From assembly GCA_017620375.1 (NCBI GenBank), contig JAFZQN010000098.1:1-36312 (forward strand): a stretch of 36,312 nt of DNA. The letters are read 5' to 3'. Both the position numbers and the translations under genes were made by a program. Positions 6,242-13,779 of this stretch are shown piece by piece. This DNA comes from Lachnospiraceae bacterium. Its GTDB lineage: Bacteria; Bacillota; Clostridia; Lachnospirales; Lachnospiraceae. The notes beneath the pieces are model-generated. The model ran no database searches. It was not told the origin of the DNA and saw only the letters and a program-made list of their open reading frames with translations. Positions within the stretch are counted from its first letter, which is position 1, and each line of letters begins with the position of its first letter.

Positions 6242-7885
6242 TTATCGGTTAATCGGGCTGCCGCAGTGTACGCAGAACTTTCCGCTTCCGCCCTGGTTAC
6301 CGCATGTAGGGCAGATGCCGTTATCCGAAGGTGCGGGAGGTACAACCTTCTTTTGAAGGGGAGCACTCTTCTCCTGGATCTTCTTGTCCTTAGGCCATGA
6401 GATGCTGTAGCCAAGTTCAAGCTCTGTGGTGCTGCCTGATTCAAGTGAGATCTCCCACTTGATCTCTCCCTTATCGATATCAAGTGAACCATCGGACAGT
6501 TTGTTTACATCCACTGTGATGGACTTGTCGGTAGATACGGGTATCTGATCCTTTACAAGTACCTTGACGGTCTCTTTTGACTTATTGGTCAGGTTGATCT
6601 TATATGTTCTGATCTGCTTCTTCTGATTCTTGATGAGTGCTTCCGATGTCTTTCTGGGAAGTTCGGTCCTTACTACGTTCAGTCTCTCATCCTGTCCGAG
6701 TGACAGTGAGAACTTCTCCGAAGGATCAGAATCAGGATCAACATATATTTCACCTGCATATATATCCTTAACGTATACCGAAGCGTATGCCGGAGGCAGA
6801 GGCCAGTCGGCATCAACTATTTCAGCTGTAAGGAAACACTTGTTATCCACTCTGGGAATGCTTAAGAGATGATAATCCGCCTTTACATCAAAGTTATGGA
6901 GCACAACGATATTGCCGTTGGTAGCATTTAAGATATCCTTTAATCCGGGAAGTATATGTGCTGTCATAGTCTCTTCTTCGGATATCTCGGCTTCTTCCAT
7001 CTGCATGTTTGCCATCTTCATCATAGGTGCCATGCCCATACCCAGCATGCCGTTAGCAGGTGCTGACATCGCCTGTGCCGAAGCCATGGCCATACCGGCA
7101 AAGGCCATGCCGTCCATAGCAACCGAACGTCTCTCGGGCTCTTCGTATATGGATACCTGTACGGGATCAAGTACGGGAAGTCCCTGGAATTTAGCGGGGT
7201 TACCGGTATACAGTGTGGTCTTTACCTGCTTCCAGTCTTCGCCCGAATTCTGGAATATCCTTGCCTTCATGCTTACTTCAAGAGGCTGTTCGTTTCCTTT
7301 GAATCTTACTTCATACTTAGGCTTCCAGCTGCCGGTCTTTTCCTGGTATCTGAGTATGAACGGGATGGTCCCTTCCTCCTCAGCTATAAGTTCAGCCATG
7401 ATAATGGGCTTTTCTTCTTCCTTTACTGCCTTCTCATAATCCTTTAAGAGCTTGTCCTTTTCCTCGTTCAGGTCGGTCAGCTGCTTATGAAGGTCCATGA
7501 GCTGCCTGGGAAGTGCTACCATGTACTGCTCCTGAGCCTCAACAGATACATCCATTCTTCCGGAGAAATCACCGTTGGTCTTTCTGAGCTCTTTAAGAAG
7601 TGTACATGTCTCTATCTGATAATCTACTTCTGCGATCTTCTTCTGTATTTCTTCCGATTCTTTAACTTCATCAGTGTCCATATCGTTCCATGATATGATC
7701 TGGACATTTACAGCCTTTATGTTCTCAGGAAACTGGAGCACAAAATCTTCCGTCTTGGCTGTAGTGGTCATACCGCCGATATATACGATATTGCGTCCTT
7801 CCTTTAATGTGATCTCACCGTTTCTTATAACTGATGCGCTGTTCCTGTAGATCTGGACTTCACTGACTGTACTTTTTGCTATCAT
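6242..7885 (-). CDS. DUF4139 (mucoidy inhibitor MuiA-like) protein with zinc ribbon
   Basis: 547 residues. The N-terminus (VQIYRNSASVIRNGEITLKEG) matches the DUF4140 strand region, a coiled coil follows around residues 75-165, and the DUF4139 beta-rich domain fills most of the rest. A methionine/alanine-rich insert lies near residues 265-300. The extreme C-terminus is a four-cysteine zinc ribbon (CPTCG and CVHCG). No signal peptide or membrane segment is visible, so it is predicted to be cytoplasmic. Its biochemical function is unknown. It lies 62 bases after the EAL gene in the same direction and could share its transcript. The AAGG before ATG 7885 is almost touching the start, so initiation may be inefficient. 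Confidence 0.85.
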   Translation of the reverse strand: MIAKSTVSEVQIYRNSASVIRNGEITLKEGRNIVYIGGMTTTAKTEDFVLQFPENIKAVNVQIISWNDMDTDEVKESEEIQKKIAEVDYQIETCTLLKELRKTNGDFSGRMDVSVEAQEQYMVALPRQLMDLHKQLTDLNEEKDKLLKDYEKAVKEEEKPIIMAELIAEEEGTIPFILRYQEKTGSWKPKYEVRFKGNEQPLEVSMKARIFQNSGEDWKQVKTTLYTGNPAKFQGLPVLDPVQVSIYEEPERRSVAMDGMAFAGMAMASAQAMSAPANGMLGMGMAPMMKMANMQMEEAEISEEETMTAHILPGLKDILNATNGNIVVLHNFDVKADYHLLSIPRVDNKCFLTAEIVDADWPLPPAYASVYVKDIYAGEIYVDPDSDPSEKFSLSLGQDERLNVVRTELPRKTSEALIKNQKKQIRTYKINLTNKSKETVKVLVKDQIPVSTDKSITVDVNKLSDGSLDIDKGEIKWEISLESGSTTELELGYSISWPKDKKIQEKSAPLQKKVVPPAPSDNGICPTCGNQGGSGKFCVHCGSPINR

Positions 7886-7947
7886 ACCTTCTTTTATTCC
7901 CCATTAGATAAATGAGGAACCCCCTTTCCACATTTTTCTATTTTGCT

Positions 7948-8652
7948 TTATGCAGGTCTTCCCAGGTAATACCCCTGGTAAAGATCGACTCCGATACTCT
8001 TTAAGTATTCAAATTCTTCTTTACGCTCTATACCTTCTGCGACCACAAGCATCTTTCTTCTATGGAATTCAGCTACATGCTGTGCCACATAATACTGCTT
8101 AAACTTGTTCTGGTCTATATCCATGATCAGTTCCCTGTCAAGCTTAACGATATTCGGAGCATAAAGGTCTACGACCTCCATGGTATTGATACCCGATCCG
8201 AAATCGTCTATGGCTATCTTTAGATTATGACGGGCTGCGGCTATCTTTTTCCCTCTTACCGCCGACATATCGGTGTAAGGATACTCAAGTATCTCAATAA
8301 TGGTAAGCCCGTTTATATCCCCGTAATACTCTATAAATGCCTTTCCCTCTTCATCCGTGAAGCTTTCCGAAGGGAATGAGTTCATGCTTAAGTTCTCGGT
8401 ATATCCGCGCAGCTGATACTCCTGCATGGCACCAAAGAAGGTGGCAACCTCCAATACATGCAGCTTATTTTCTTTCTGATATATGTCTATGAGTTCCGTA
8501 ACCGTCATCTCTGTAGGACGCATCAATGCTTCATAAGCATATACTGTCTTTTTATCAGAATAAAAGATCGGCTGGAATACATAATTTATGGACAATTCCC
8601 CTAAAGCCTTTAAAATCTCCTTGTCTAGCGGAAGGTGATCAAAGTATATCAT
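7948..8652 (-). CDS. EAL-domain cyclic-di-GMP phosphodiesterase
   Basis: A stand-alone 234-residue EAL domain. Catalytic motifs look intact: YEALMRP (the EAL signature), LSMNSF (Asn), EILEYP (Glu), IAIDDFGSG, VKLDRE (Lys, Asp), VAEGIE and QGYYLGRP. The family cleaves c-di-GMP to pGpG, so an active enzyme is expected. No sensor, GGDEF or membrane domain is attached. ATG 8652 follows GGGGAG at 7 bases. A promoter (8734-8761) lies just after murF. EAL proteins that only bind c-di-GMP exist, but they usually lack some of these residues. Confidence 0.92.
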   Translation of the reverse strand: MIYFDHLPLDKEILKALGELSINYVFQPIFYSDKKTVYAYEALMRPTEMTVTELIDIYQKENKLHVLEVATFFGAMQEYQLRGYTENLSMNSFPSESFTDEEGKAFIEYYGDINGLTIIEILEYPYTDMSAVRGKKIAAARHNLKIAIDDFGSGINTMEVVDLYAPNIVKLDRELIMDIDQNKFKQYYVAQHVAEFHRRKMLVVAEGIERKEEFEYLKSIGVDLYQGYYLGRPA

Positions 8653-8733
8653 GGCATATCTCCCCTATATATATTGCCTTACCGTAAAACGCCTTCTATA
8701 ACCATTTCTGTAATTACTCATTCTTAAAATATA

Positions 8734-8761
8734 ATTATATCACAATACTCCTGCTATTCAA
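8734..8761 (-). promoter_or_regulatory. promoter of the EAL gene
   Basis: On the minus strand TTGAAT (8756-8761) and TATAAT (8734-8739) are 16 bases apart, directly after the murF stop codon, giving the EAL gene its own transcript start. Confidence 0.6.
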
Positions 8762-8770
8762 ATTAAATTT

Positions 8771-10780
8771 TTATTTAGCGGGAGTCACATTAAATATCCC
8801 TTTATGGTTGGTTTTCGGAAGTGCCATAAAGAAATCGTCTTTCTTTTCAAAGCCAAACTTTGCGTAGAATCCCGATGCCTTGGTAGTGCCAAGGAAGCCC
8901 CAGAGATCCTTAAGTTCTTCGGCAGATTTGATAAATTCCACAAACCTGCTGCCAAGTCCCATTTTCTGGTGATCCTTATCTATTACGACATCCGATACGT
9001 AGAACATGGTAGCATAGTCAGTGACCGTACGTCCGAATGCGATCTGTTTTCCATTTTCATCTATAATACCGAAGCAAAGGGAGTTTTCTATCGCCTTAGC
9101 TACAGTATCCCTGCTTCTCTTACATGCCCAGTGGGTCTGTGACAAAAGATACATTATATCATCAAGGATCATGTTCTCGCGGCCCTTGACAAATCTAAAC
9201 TTCGTACCTTTTTCTACAAGCTTATCCACTATCTCGGCAAATCCCATTCCGTGGGATGCCTTAACCAGGATAGTATCGCCTTCTCTGATGCCGCAGGTAT
9301 TTAAATTATTGTAAAACTCTTCCTTTGTCTCGTAATATACAGCCTTATTCCAGTTCTGGGGGCTGATACGCTTTTTATCCGTATACCCGTCAAACATGTT
9401 TTTGGCAAGCTTGCCGATAAATACGGTAAGGTCGATGTTCCTGCCGGCTACATATGCGCCTGTCTCATAATGAAGTTTTTCCTCATCATTTCCCAGCTCA
9501 AACATATCGCCGAGTACCATTACCTTACGTCCTTCACTCTCACCCATAAGATCGGCTGCCGCCATCATGGATTTGGGATTGGCATTGTATGAGTCATCAA
9601 CTACAAGGAACCTGTCGGTATAGTTGGGACAGCATCTTCCTTTAACAGGTCTTGCTGCCTCTATTCCCTTGGTAACAGCAAATACATCCATACCTGCTTC
9701 AAGTCCCGCTATGCATGCTGCTAAAGAATTCATGACCATGTGAGTACCCTGTATATGTACTCTGGCGGGCACGGTCTTTTCTGCGGTGCTTAACGCACCC
9801 TTTTTAACGGTAAAATGGAAATTGCTGCCTTCCACACCACGGCTTTCGATATCGGAATATGATACTTCTCCGTCCTTACCGTATGATGCGACTCTGATAT
9901 TCTTAAGGGCTTCCTTTGCTCCTTCGGCAAGTGAAGGTTCATCCGAAGTAAAGTCTGATTTTTTATATGTGTATACCGACTTAAGCTTCTCATCATCGGT
10001 ATTTAATACCAAAAGTCCGCCGGGCTTTATGAAGTTTAATACCTCGGTCTTTGCCTTAAGTACACCGTCGAGGTCTCCGAGCTTTTCCAGATGGCAGGGA
10101 CCGATATTTGTCATGATGACCGCATCGGGCTTTACCATGGATCCCAGTCTTTCCATTTCACCGAAATCACTGATACCCATTTCTACTACGGCCATTTCAT
10201 GCTCGGGATTGATCCTGAACAATGTAAGCGGCACACCTATCTCGTTATTGAAGTTACCCTCTGTCTTTAATGTCCTGTAACTTTCGGAAAGTACGGATGC
10301 TACCAGCTCCTTTGTGCTGGTCTTACCTACACTTCCAACTATGCCGAATATCTTTACGTTATATATCTGCTGCCTGTAATACGCAGCCAGATCCTTTAAC
10401 GCCTTAAGCGTGTTTTCCACAAGGATATACGCACCATGTATGCAAAGTGCTTCGGGTCCGCGGTCTATATCCGTCTCGTCTTCTGCCTCTTTTGCATCAA
10501 AATACCCCTCGGGCAGCTTCTCGCATATACATCCGAGTGCTCCCTTTGCCAGTACGGACTGCATGTAGTTATGACCATCCGTACGCTCTCCCTTGACAGC
10601 TGCAAATATATAGTTTTCCCTGCAAAGACGTGAGTCAATGACTATACCCTCTGCTTCGGTTGAAAGTCTTGCATCCGAAGAATCCTGTCCTTTTGCAGAA
10701 CCGGTTACATACTCCTTTCCGTCTATATACAGTTTTCCGTTTACAGCCTTTGCAACCTGCGGCAGGGTCATGTTTTTCAT
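8771..10780 (-). CDS. murF: MurF ligase fused to a C-terminal GNAT acetyltransferase
   Basis: 669 residues, against about 450-470 for ordinary MurF. Residues 1 to about 530 are UDP-MurNAc-tripeptide:D-Ala-D-Ala ligase: ATP loop GIVGSVGKTSTKE (about 147-157), EGNFNNEIGVP, VVEMGISDFGEMERL and DDSYNANPKSMMAA. It adds the D-Ala-D-Ala dipeptide to the peptidoglycan precursor. There are two acidic insertions in the N-terminal substrate domain (about 25-45 and 93-112). Residues about 537-669 form a GNAT domain with the acetyl-CoA motif QKMGLG (about 615-620) and the ending GFYAKFGFEKKDDFFMAL. The frame is continuous with no stop between domains. The gene lies 38 bases after ddl, which makes the dipeptide. 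The acetyl acceptor is unknown. Confidence 0.93.
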   Translation of the reverse strand: MKNMTLPQVAKAVNGKLYIDGKEYVTGSAKGQDSSDARLSTEAEGIVIDSRLCRENYIFAAVKGERTDGHNYMQSVLAKGALGCICEKLPEGYFDAKEAEDETDIDRGPEALCIHGAYILVENTLKALKDLAAYYRQQIYNVKIFGIVGSVGKTSTKELVASVLSESYRTLKTEGNFNNEIGVPLTLFRINPEHEMAVVEMGISDFGEMERLGSMVKPDAVIMTNIGPCHLEKLGDLDGVLKAKTEVLNFIKPGGLLVLNTDDEKLKSVYTYKKSDFTSDEPSLAEGAKEALKNIRVASYGKDGEVSYSDIESRGVEGSNFHFTVKKGALSTAEKTVPARVHIQGTHMVMNSLAACIAGLEAGMDVFAVTKGIEAARPVKGRCCPNYTDRFLVVDDSYNANPKSMMAAADLMGESEGRKVMVLGDMFELGNDEEKLHYETGAYVAGRNIDLTVFIGKLAKNMFDGYTDKKRISPQNWNKAVYYETKEEFYNNLNTCGIREGDTILVKASHGMGFAEIVDKLVEKGTKFRFVKGRENMILDDIMYLLSQTHWACKRSRDTVAKAIENSLCFGIIDENGKQIAFGRTVTDYATMFYVSDVVIDKDHQKMGLGSRFVEFIKSAEELKDLWGFLGTTKASGFYAKFGFEKKDDFFMALPKTNHKGIFNVTPAK

Positions 10781-10818
10781 GTGCTTCTCCTCTAACCTTG
10801 ATTAAAATGCGCCAATTG

Positions 10819-11847
10819 TTAAGCGTATTTCTTTAAAGATACTTCTATTATCTGTTCACAAAGCTCAGGGAACTCAACACCTATAGCTTTTGCTTCCTGA
10901 GGGATAAGGCTGGTAGGTGTCATACCTGGCAGGGTATTTGCCTCTAAGCAGTAAAACTTACCAGTATTTTCATCCATCATGAAATCCATACGTGCATACG
11001 TCTTGATGCCAAGTGCATTATATGCCCTAAGTGCAATATCCTGTATGGTCCTGGTCTGTTCATCGGTGATATTGGCCGGACATGTCTCTATGGTAGAGCC
11101 TTCCTGATACTTGTTCTTATAATCGTAGAAGCCCTCCTTGGGAGCTATTTCGACTACAGGCAGGGGCTTGCCGTCAAACACTCCGTCGGTGAACTCTCTT
11201 CCCTTTATAAATTGCTCTACCAGCACCTTTCCTTCATAACGGAAGGCTTCATCAAGAGCATTCTTATACTCCTCGTCATTGTTTACCATGTAAACGCCTA
11301 TGGATGAACCGCCCGAACAAACCTTTACCACACAAGGGTATTCAGGTTTGTACTCATCTCCCTTTCTTATGGTTACGGAAGCAGGTGTAGGGATGCCGTC
11401 TGCTTCAAAAAGCTTCTTGGTCACCGACTTATCCATAGCCATGGCTGAGCTGGCATAATCCGTACCTGTGTATTTTATATTGTAAAGATCGAATGCAGCC
11501 TGAACTCTTCCGTTCTCACCGCAGTCACCGTGCAGTCCCATAAATACTATATCAGCTTTGCGGCAGATCTCTATTACGTTCTCACCGAAGAAAACCTCCG
11601 GATCGCCCTTTCTAATACGCTTTACAGCTTCTATATCGGGAGCGTCGGCAGTAATACCTTTTGTCATCTCATCCCAGTCAACATTTTTCTCAAATATATC
11701 GTCGATACTTCCGCTGTATCCGAGATAAACATCAAGCATGATCGCCTGATGGCCCTTTCCTTTTAATGCCTTATATACCTTCATGCCTGACACAAGCGAT
11801 ACATCACGTTCAGTACTGATACCGCCGCATAAAACTACTACTTTCAT
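10819..11847 (-). CDS. ddl: D-alanine--D-alanine ligase
   Basis: 342 residues of the ATP-grasp D-Ala-D-Ala ligase family. Motifs: N-terminal GGISTERDVS, LHGDCGENGRVQ, KVCSGGSSIGVYMV, VLVEQFIKGREF, ARMDFM and FYCLEANTLPGMTPTSL. It joins two D-alanines in the cytoplasm for MurF. ATG 11847 is preceded by GGAGGT at 4 bases; the upstream in-frame TTG (11859) overlaps that site and is rejected. The gene starts the ddl-murF transcript from promoter 11881-11909. The residues that distinguish D-Ala-D-Lac (VanA-like) ligases were not resolved; the context with murF supports the housekeeping enzyme. Confidence 0.95.
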   Translation of the reverse strand: MKVVVLCGGISTERDVSLVSGMKVYKALKGKGHQAIMLDVYLGYSGSIDDIFEKNVDWDEMTKGITADAPDIEAVKRIRKGDPEVFFGENVIEICRKADIVFMGLHGDCGENGRVQAAFDLYNIKYTGTDYASSAMAMDKSVTKKLFEADGIPTPASVTIRKGDEYKPEYPCVVKVCSGGSSIGVYMVNNDEEYKNALDEAFRYEGKVLVEQFIKGREFTDGVFDGKPLPVVEIAPKEGFYDYKNKYQEGSTIETCPANITDEQTRTIQDIALRAYNALGIKTYARMDFMMDENTGKFYCLEANTLPGMTPTSLIPQEAKAIGVEFPELCEQIIEVSLKKYA

Positions 11848-11880
11848 ACTTACCTCCAAAAAACAATCTTACAACCTCTA

Positions 11881-11909
11881 ATTTTAACACATTAGCGTAT
11901 TTTGTTCAA
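11881..11909 (-). promoter_or_regulatory. promoter of ddl-murF
   Basis: TTGAAC (11904-11909) and TAAAAT (11881-11886) on the minus strand with 17-base spacing. It is divergent from the serine-protease promoter, whose -35 box is 26 bases away. Confidence 0.6.
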
Positions 11910-11934
11910 TAAAATACTCAAATTTTTATTATTC

Positions 11935-11963
11935 TTGCAATTTTGCGCTCAAGTATATATAAT
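11935..11963 (+). promoter_or_regulatory. promoter of the serine-protease lipoprotein gene
   Basis: TTGCAA (11935-11940) and TATAAT (11958-11963), 17-base spacing. The leader of about 40 bases ends with GGAAGGAAT before ATG 12008. Confidence 0.65.
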
Positions 11964-12007
11964 GATGGCTGGGTCTTTTTTATTCCGGCCCGGGAAGGAA
12001 TATTGAT

Positions 12008-13324
12008 ATGAAGAAAAGAACATTTAGGATCTTAGCTGTTTTGCTGGCTTTTTCTCTTTTGCTTTCAGGATGTGATATAGAAAAGGGAACACCGAAAAAT
12101 CAGACAAACAACACTAATAATGTAAATACAACCGCTACCCCCGAGGTCACGGATGCTGCCACACCCACTCCCATCCCCAAGACTGCATTAACCTTTGAGG
12201 AGATCGAACAGCTGGCAGCAGAGTGTTCATTCCATGTACACTGGTATACAAAGGATTATGACTTCTCAGCAGGTACGGCATTTATCCTCGATTCAAAGAC
12301 ACACGGACAAAAAATCTTAGTTACTGCATTCCATTTCTTAGTACCGGACGATGATGACGGTTCCTTTAAAGGTACCGATCTTCCCGCAGAAATACTGGGC
12401 GGTGAGGTATCCTATGCCAAATCAGGTATCGACACAGGTGCCAGACTTAAGAACTGTCTGGTGATCGAGGATGCGGCAGCAGTACCCGCACTTGATAAAG
12501 ACGTAGCTGCTTTTACACTTTACAACGGACAGGATCTTAAGGCCCTTCCTCTTTCAGAGGATACGGTTACCACCGGCGACAAGCTCTACCTGCTCGCAAA
12601 CCTCTGGGATACCGAGGATGTGCATGAAAACTGCGTATACGAATGTACGGCATTCCTTGATCAGGATTATACCGTAACCTACAAATTAGACCCCAAGTAC
12701 GGAACAACAGGTGCGAGCGGCGGCCCTGTTATCAACAAGTACGGTGAGGTAGTCGGAATACATATGGCGAGCGGCGGAGATCTTCTCTACTCCCATTCAT
12801 CCCGCAGCTTTGTAAAGCAGATTGATGCAGCCACCATTTCCGATATCACATATCCCGAGGATCTTTCGGAGTTTAAGAGTACCTCCGCGGACGGACCTCA
12901 GCAGATCTACCACCAGACCAGTAAGACCGCAGAGACACTGTTCTTCGATATGCTGATCAACAGTGCCGAGATTTCGGATACATGCGGTGATGAAATAGCA
13001 CCCGAAGGCAAGAAATTCCTTACTCTTGACATCACTTGCGACAGCACTGATATCTACGAAGAGGACCTTGACCTCTACTATTATGATTTCTCCATAGTCT
13101 GGTCAGGCGGATATGATGCGGCATATAAATTCATAGCCGGGGATATTGCGGATAACTTCTTTACCGTAAAGGGTAGCGCGGTAACAAATGCCAAGGTGGT
13201 CTTCCAGATACCCGAAGACCCCAAGTCGCTCACTCTTTTCTATGTTGATTACTACATAGACGACGATAATGAGATGCACGAAGTTGCCGATCATTTCTTT
13301 GAGATACCGTTGGAAGGGTTTTAA
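12008..13324 (+). CDS. lipoprotein trypsin-like serine protease with DUF4352-like C-terminus
   Basis: 438 residues. A basic signal peptide ends in lipobox LLSGC (Cys22), followed by an Asn/Thr/Pro-rich linker (about 30-58), so the protein is an exported lipoprotein. The trypsin-like domain shows a plausible triad: His109 (TAFHF, where TAAHC is usual), Asp165 (DVAAF) and Ser237 (GASGGP). The C-terminal about 120 residues (EGKKFLTLDI onward) look like the Ig-like DUF4352 fold often attached to Gram-positive lipoproteins. It could be an envelope quality-control or self-processing protease; the substrate is unknown. It is a single-gene transcript, divergent from ddl-murF. Confidence 0.85.
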   Translation: MKKRTFRILAVLLAFSLLLSGCDIEKGTPKNQTNNTNNVNTTATPEVTDAATPTPIPKTALTFEEIEQLAAECSFHVHWYTKDYDFSAGTAFILDSKTHGQKILVTAFHFLVPDDDDGSFKGTDLPAEILGGEVSYAKSGIDTGARLKNCLVIEDAAAVPALDKDVAAFTLYNGQDLKALPLSEDTVTTGDKLYLLANLWDTEDVHENCVYECTAFLDQDYTVTYKLDPKYGTTGASGGPVINKYGEVVGIHMASGGDLLYSHSSRSFVKQIDAATISDITYPEDLSEFKSTSADGPQQIYHQTSKTAETLFFDMLINSAEISDTCGDEIAPEGKKFLTLDITCDSTDIYEEDLDLYYYDFSIVWSGGYDAAYKFIAGDIADNFFTVKGSAVTNAKVVFQIPEDPKSLTLFYVDYYIDDDNEMHEVADHFFEIPLEGF

Positions 13325-13331
13325 ATTTTAG

Positions 13332-13360
13332 TTGATTTTTAAGCAAAAATCATGTATACT
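13332..13360 (+). promoter_or_regulatory. promoter of tRNA-Gly
   Basis: TTGATT (13332-13337) and TATACT (13355-13360), 17 bases apart, starting 8 bases after the protease stop codon. Confidence 0.6.
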
Positions 13361-13379
13361 TTTCCTTGTCAAAAATTTA

Positions 13380-13399
13380 CCCCGCTTGAAAAAGCGGGG
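13380..13399. terminator. hairpin in the tRNA-Gly leader, possible terminator
   Basis: A perfect 8-bp stem CCCCGCTT/AAGCGGGG with a GAAA loop, 6 bases before tRNA-Gly. There is no T-run on the plus strand; on the minus strand it is followed by TAAATTTTT. It may be the protease 3' end or a processing element for the tRNA precursor. Confidence 0.5.
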
Positions 13400-13405
13400 C
13401 AATAT

Positions 13406-13476
13406 GCGGATATAGTACATCGGTAGTACATGAGCTTCCCAAGCTTAGGAGGCGGGTCCGACTCCCGTTATCCGCT
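13406..13476 (+). tRNA. tRNA-Gly (anticodon CCC)
   Basis: The 71-base cloverleaf is complete: acceptor GCGGATA/TATCCGC, D stem GTAC/GTAC with GG in the loop, anticodon stem TGAGC/GCTTA with loop TTCCCAA (anticodon CCC, reads GGG), 4-base variable loop, T stem GCGGG/CCCGT, discriminator T. CCA is not encoded. The T loop reads TCCGACT, so position 55 is C in place of the nearly universal T. Confidence 0.9.
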
Positions 13477-13486
13477 CTTCATAATA

Positions 13487-13519
13487 AGCTGACGCATCAT
13501 AAAGTGCGTTGGCTTTTTT
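13487..13519 (+). terminator. terminator of tRNA-Gly
   Basis: A 10-bp stem AGCTGACGCA/TGCGTTGGCT with two G-T pairs and an 8-base loop, followed by TTTTT. Confidence 0.82.
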
Positions 13520-13523
13520 GTAT

Positions 13524-13553
13524 AAAAAAAGCATCATTACAATGTAATGACGC
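13524..13553 (-). terminator. terminator of tRNA-Leu
   Basis: On the minus strand a 10-bp stem GCGTCATTAC/GTAATGATGC (one G-T pair) with a 3-base loop is followed by TTTTTTT. It abuts the tRNA-Gly terminator. Confidence 0.85.
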
Positions 13554-13559
13554 TCTTTG

Positions 13560-13639
<80 letters not shown>

Positions 13640-13691
13640 AAAAATATAGGATGCGTGCCTATAAAAAGGCGATTTTCGCACCACGCGTTAC

Positions 13692-13720
13692 ATAATAGCA
13701 TCTTTCCGTCAAAAAGTCAA
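13692..13720 (-). promoter_or_regulatory. promoter of tRNA-Leu
   Basis: Minus-strand TTGACT (13715-13720) and TATTAT (13692-13697) with 17-base spacing. A GCGTG/CACGC hairpin lies in the transcript before the tRNA. Confidence 0.75.
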
Positions 13721-13725
13721 ATCGA

Positions 13726-13754
13726 TTGACAAAACTATTTTTTTAATCTATTAT
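13726..13754 (+). promoter_or_regulatory. promoter of the glycosidase-rarA operon
   Basis: Consensus TTGACA (13726-13731) and TATTAT (13749-13754), 17-base spacing, back to back with the tRNA-Leu promoter; the two -35 boxes are 5 bases apart. The predicted transcript start is near 13761. Confidence 0.78.
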
Positions 13755-13779
13755 GAGTGTCGGAGGCATGTTACGAAAT

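Noticed and set aside
12980-13330. tRNA-adjacent integration site (att) for a mobile element
   Set aside because: No integrase, no duplicated tRNA 3' end as a direct repeat and no composition change; the repeated acceptor sequence is inverted because two tRNAs converge.
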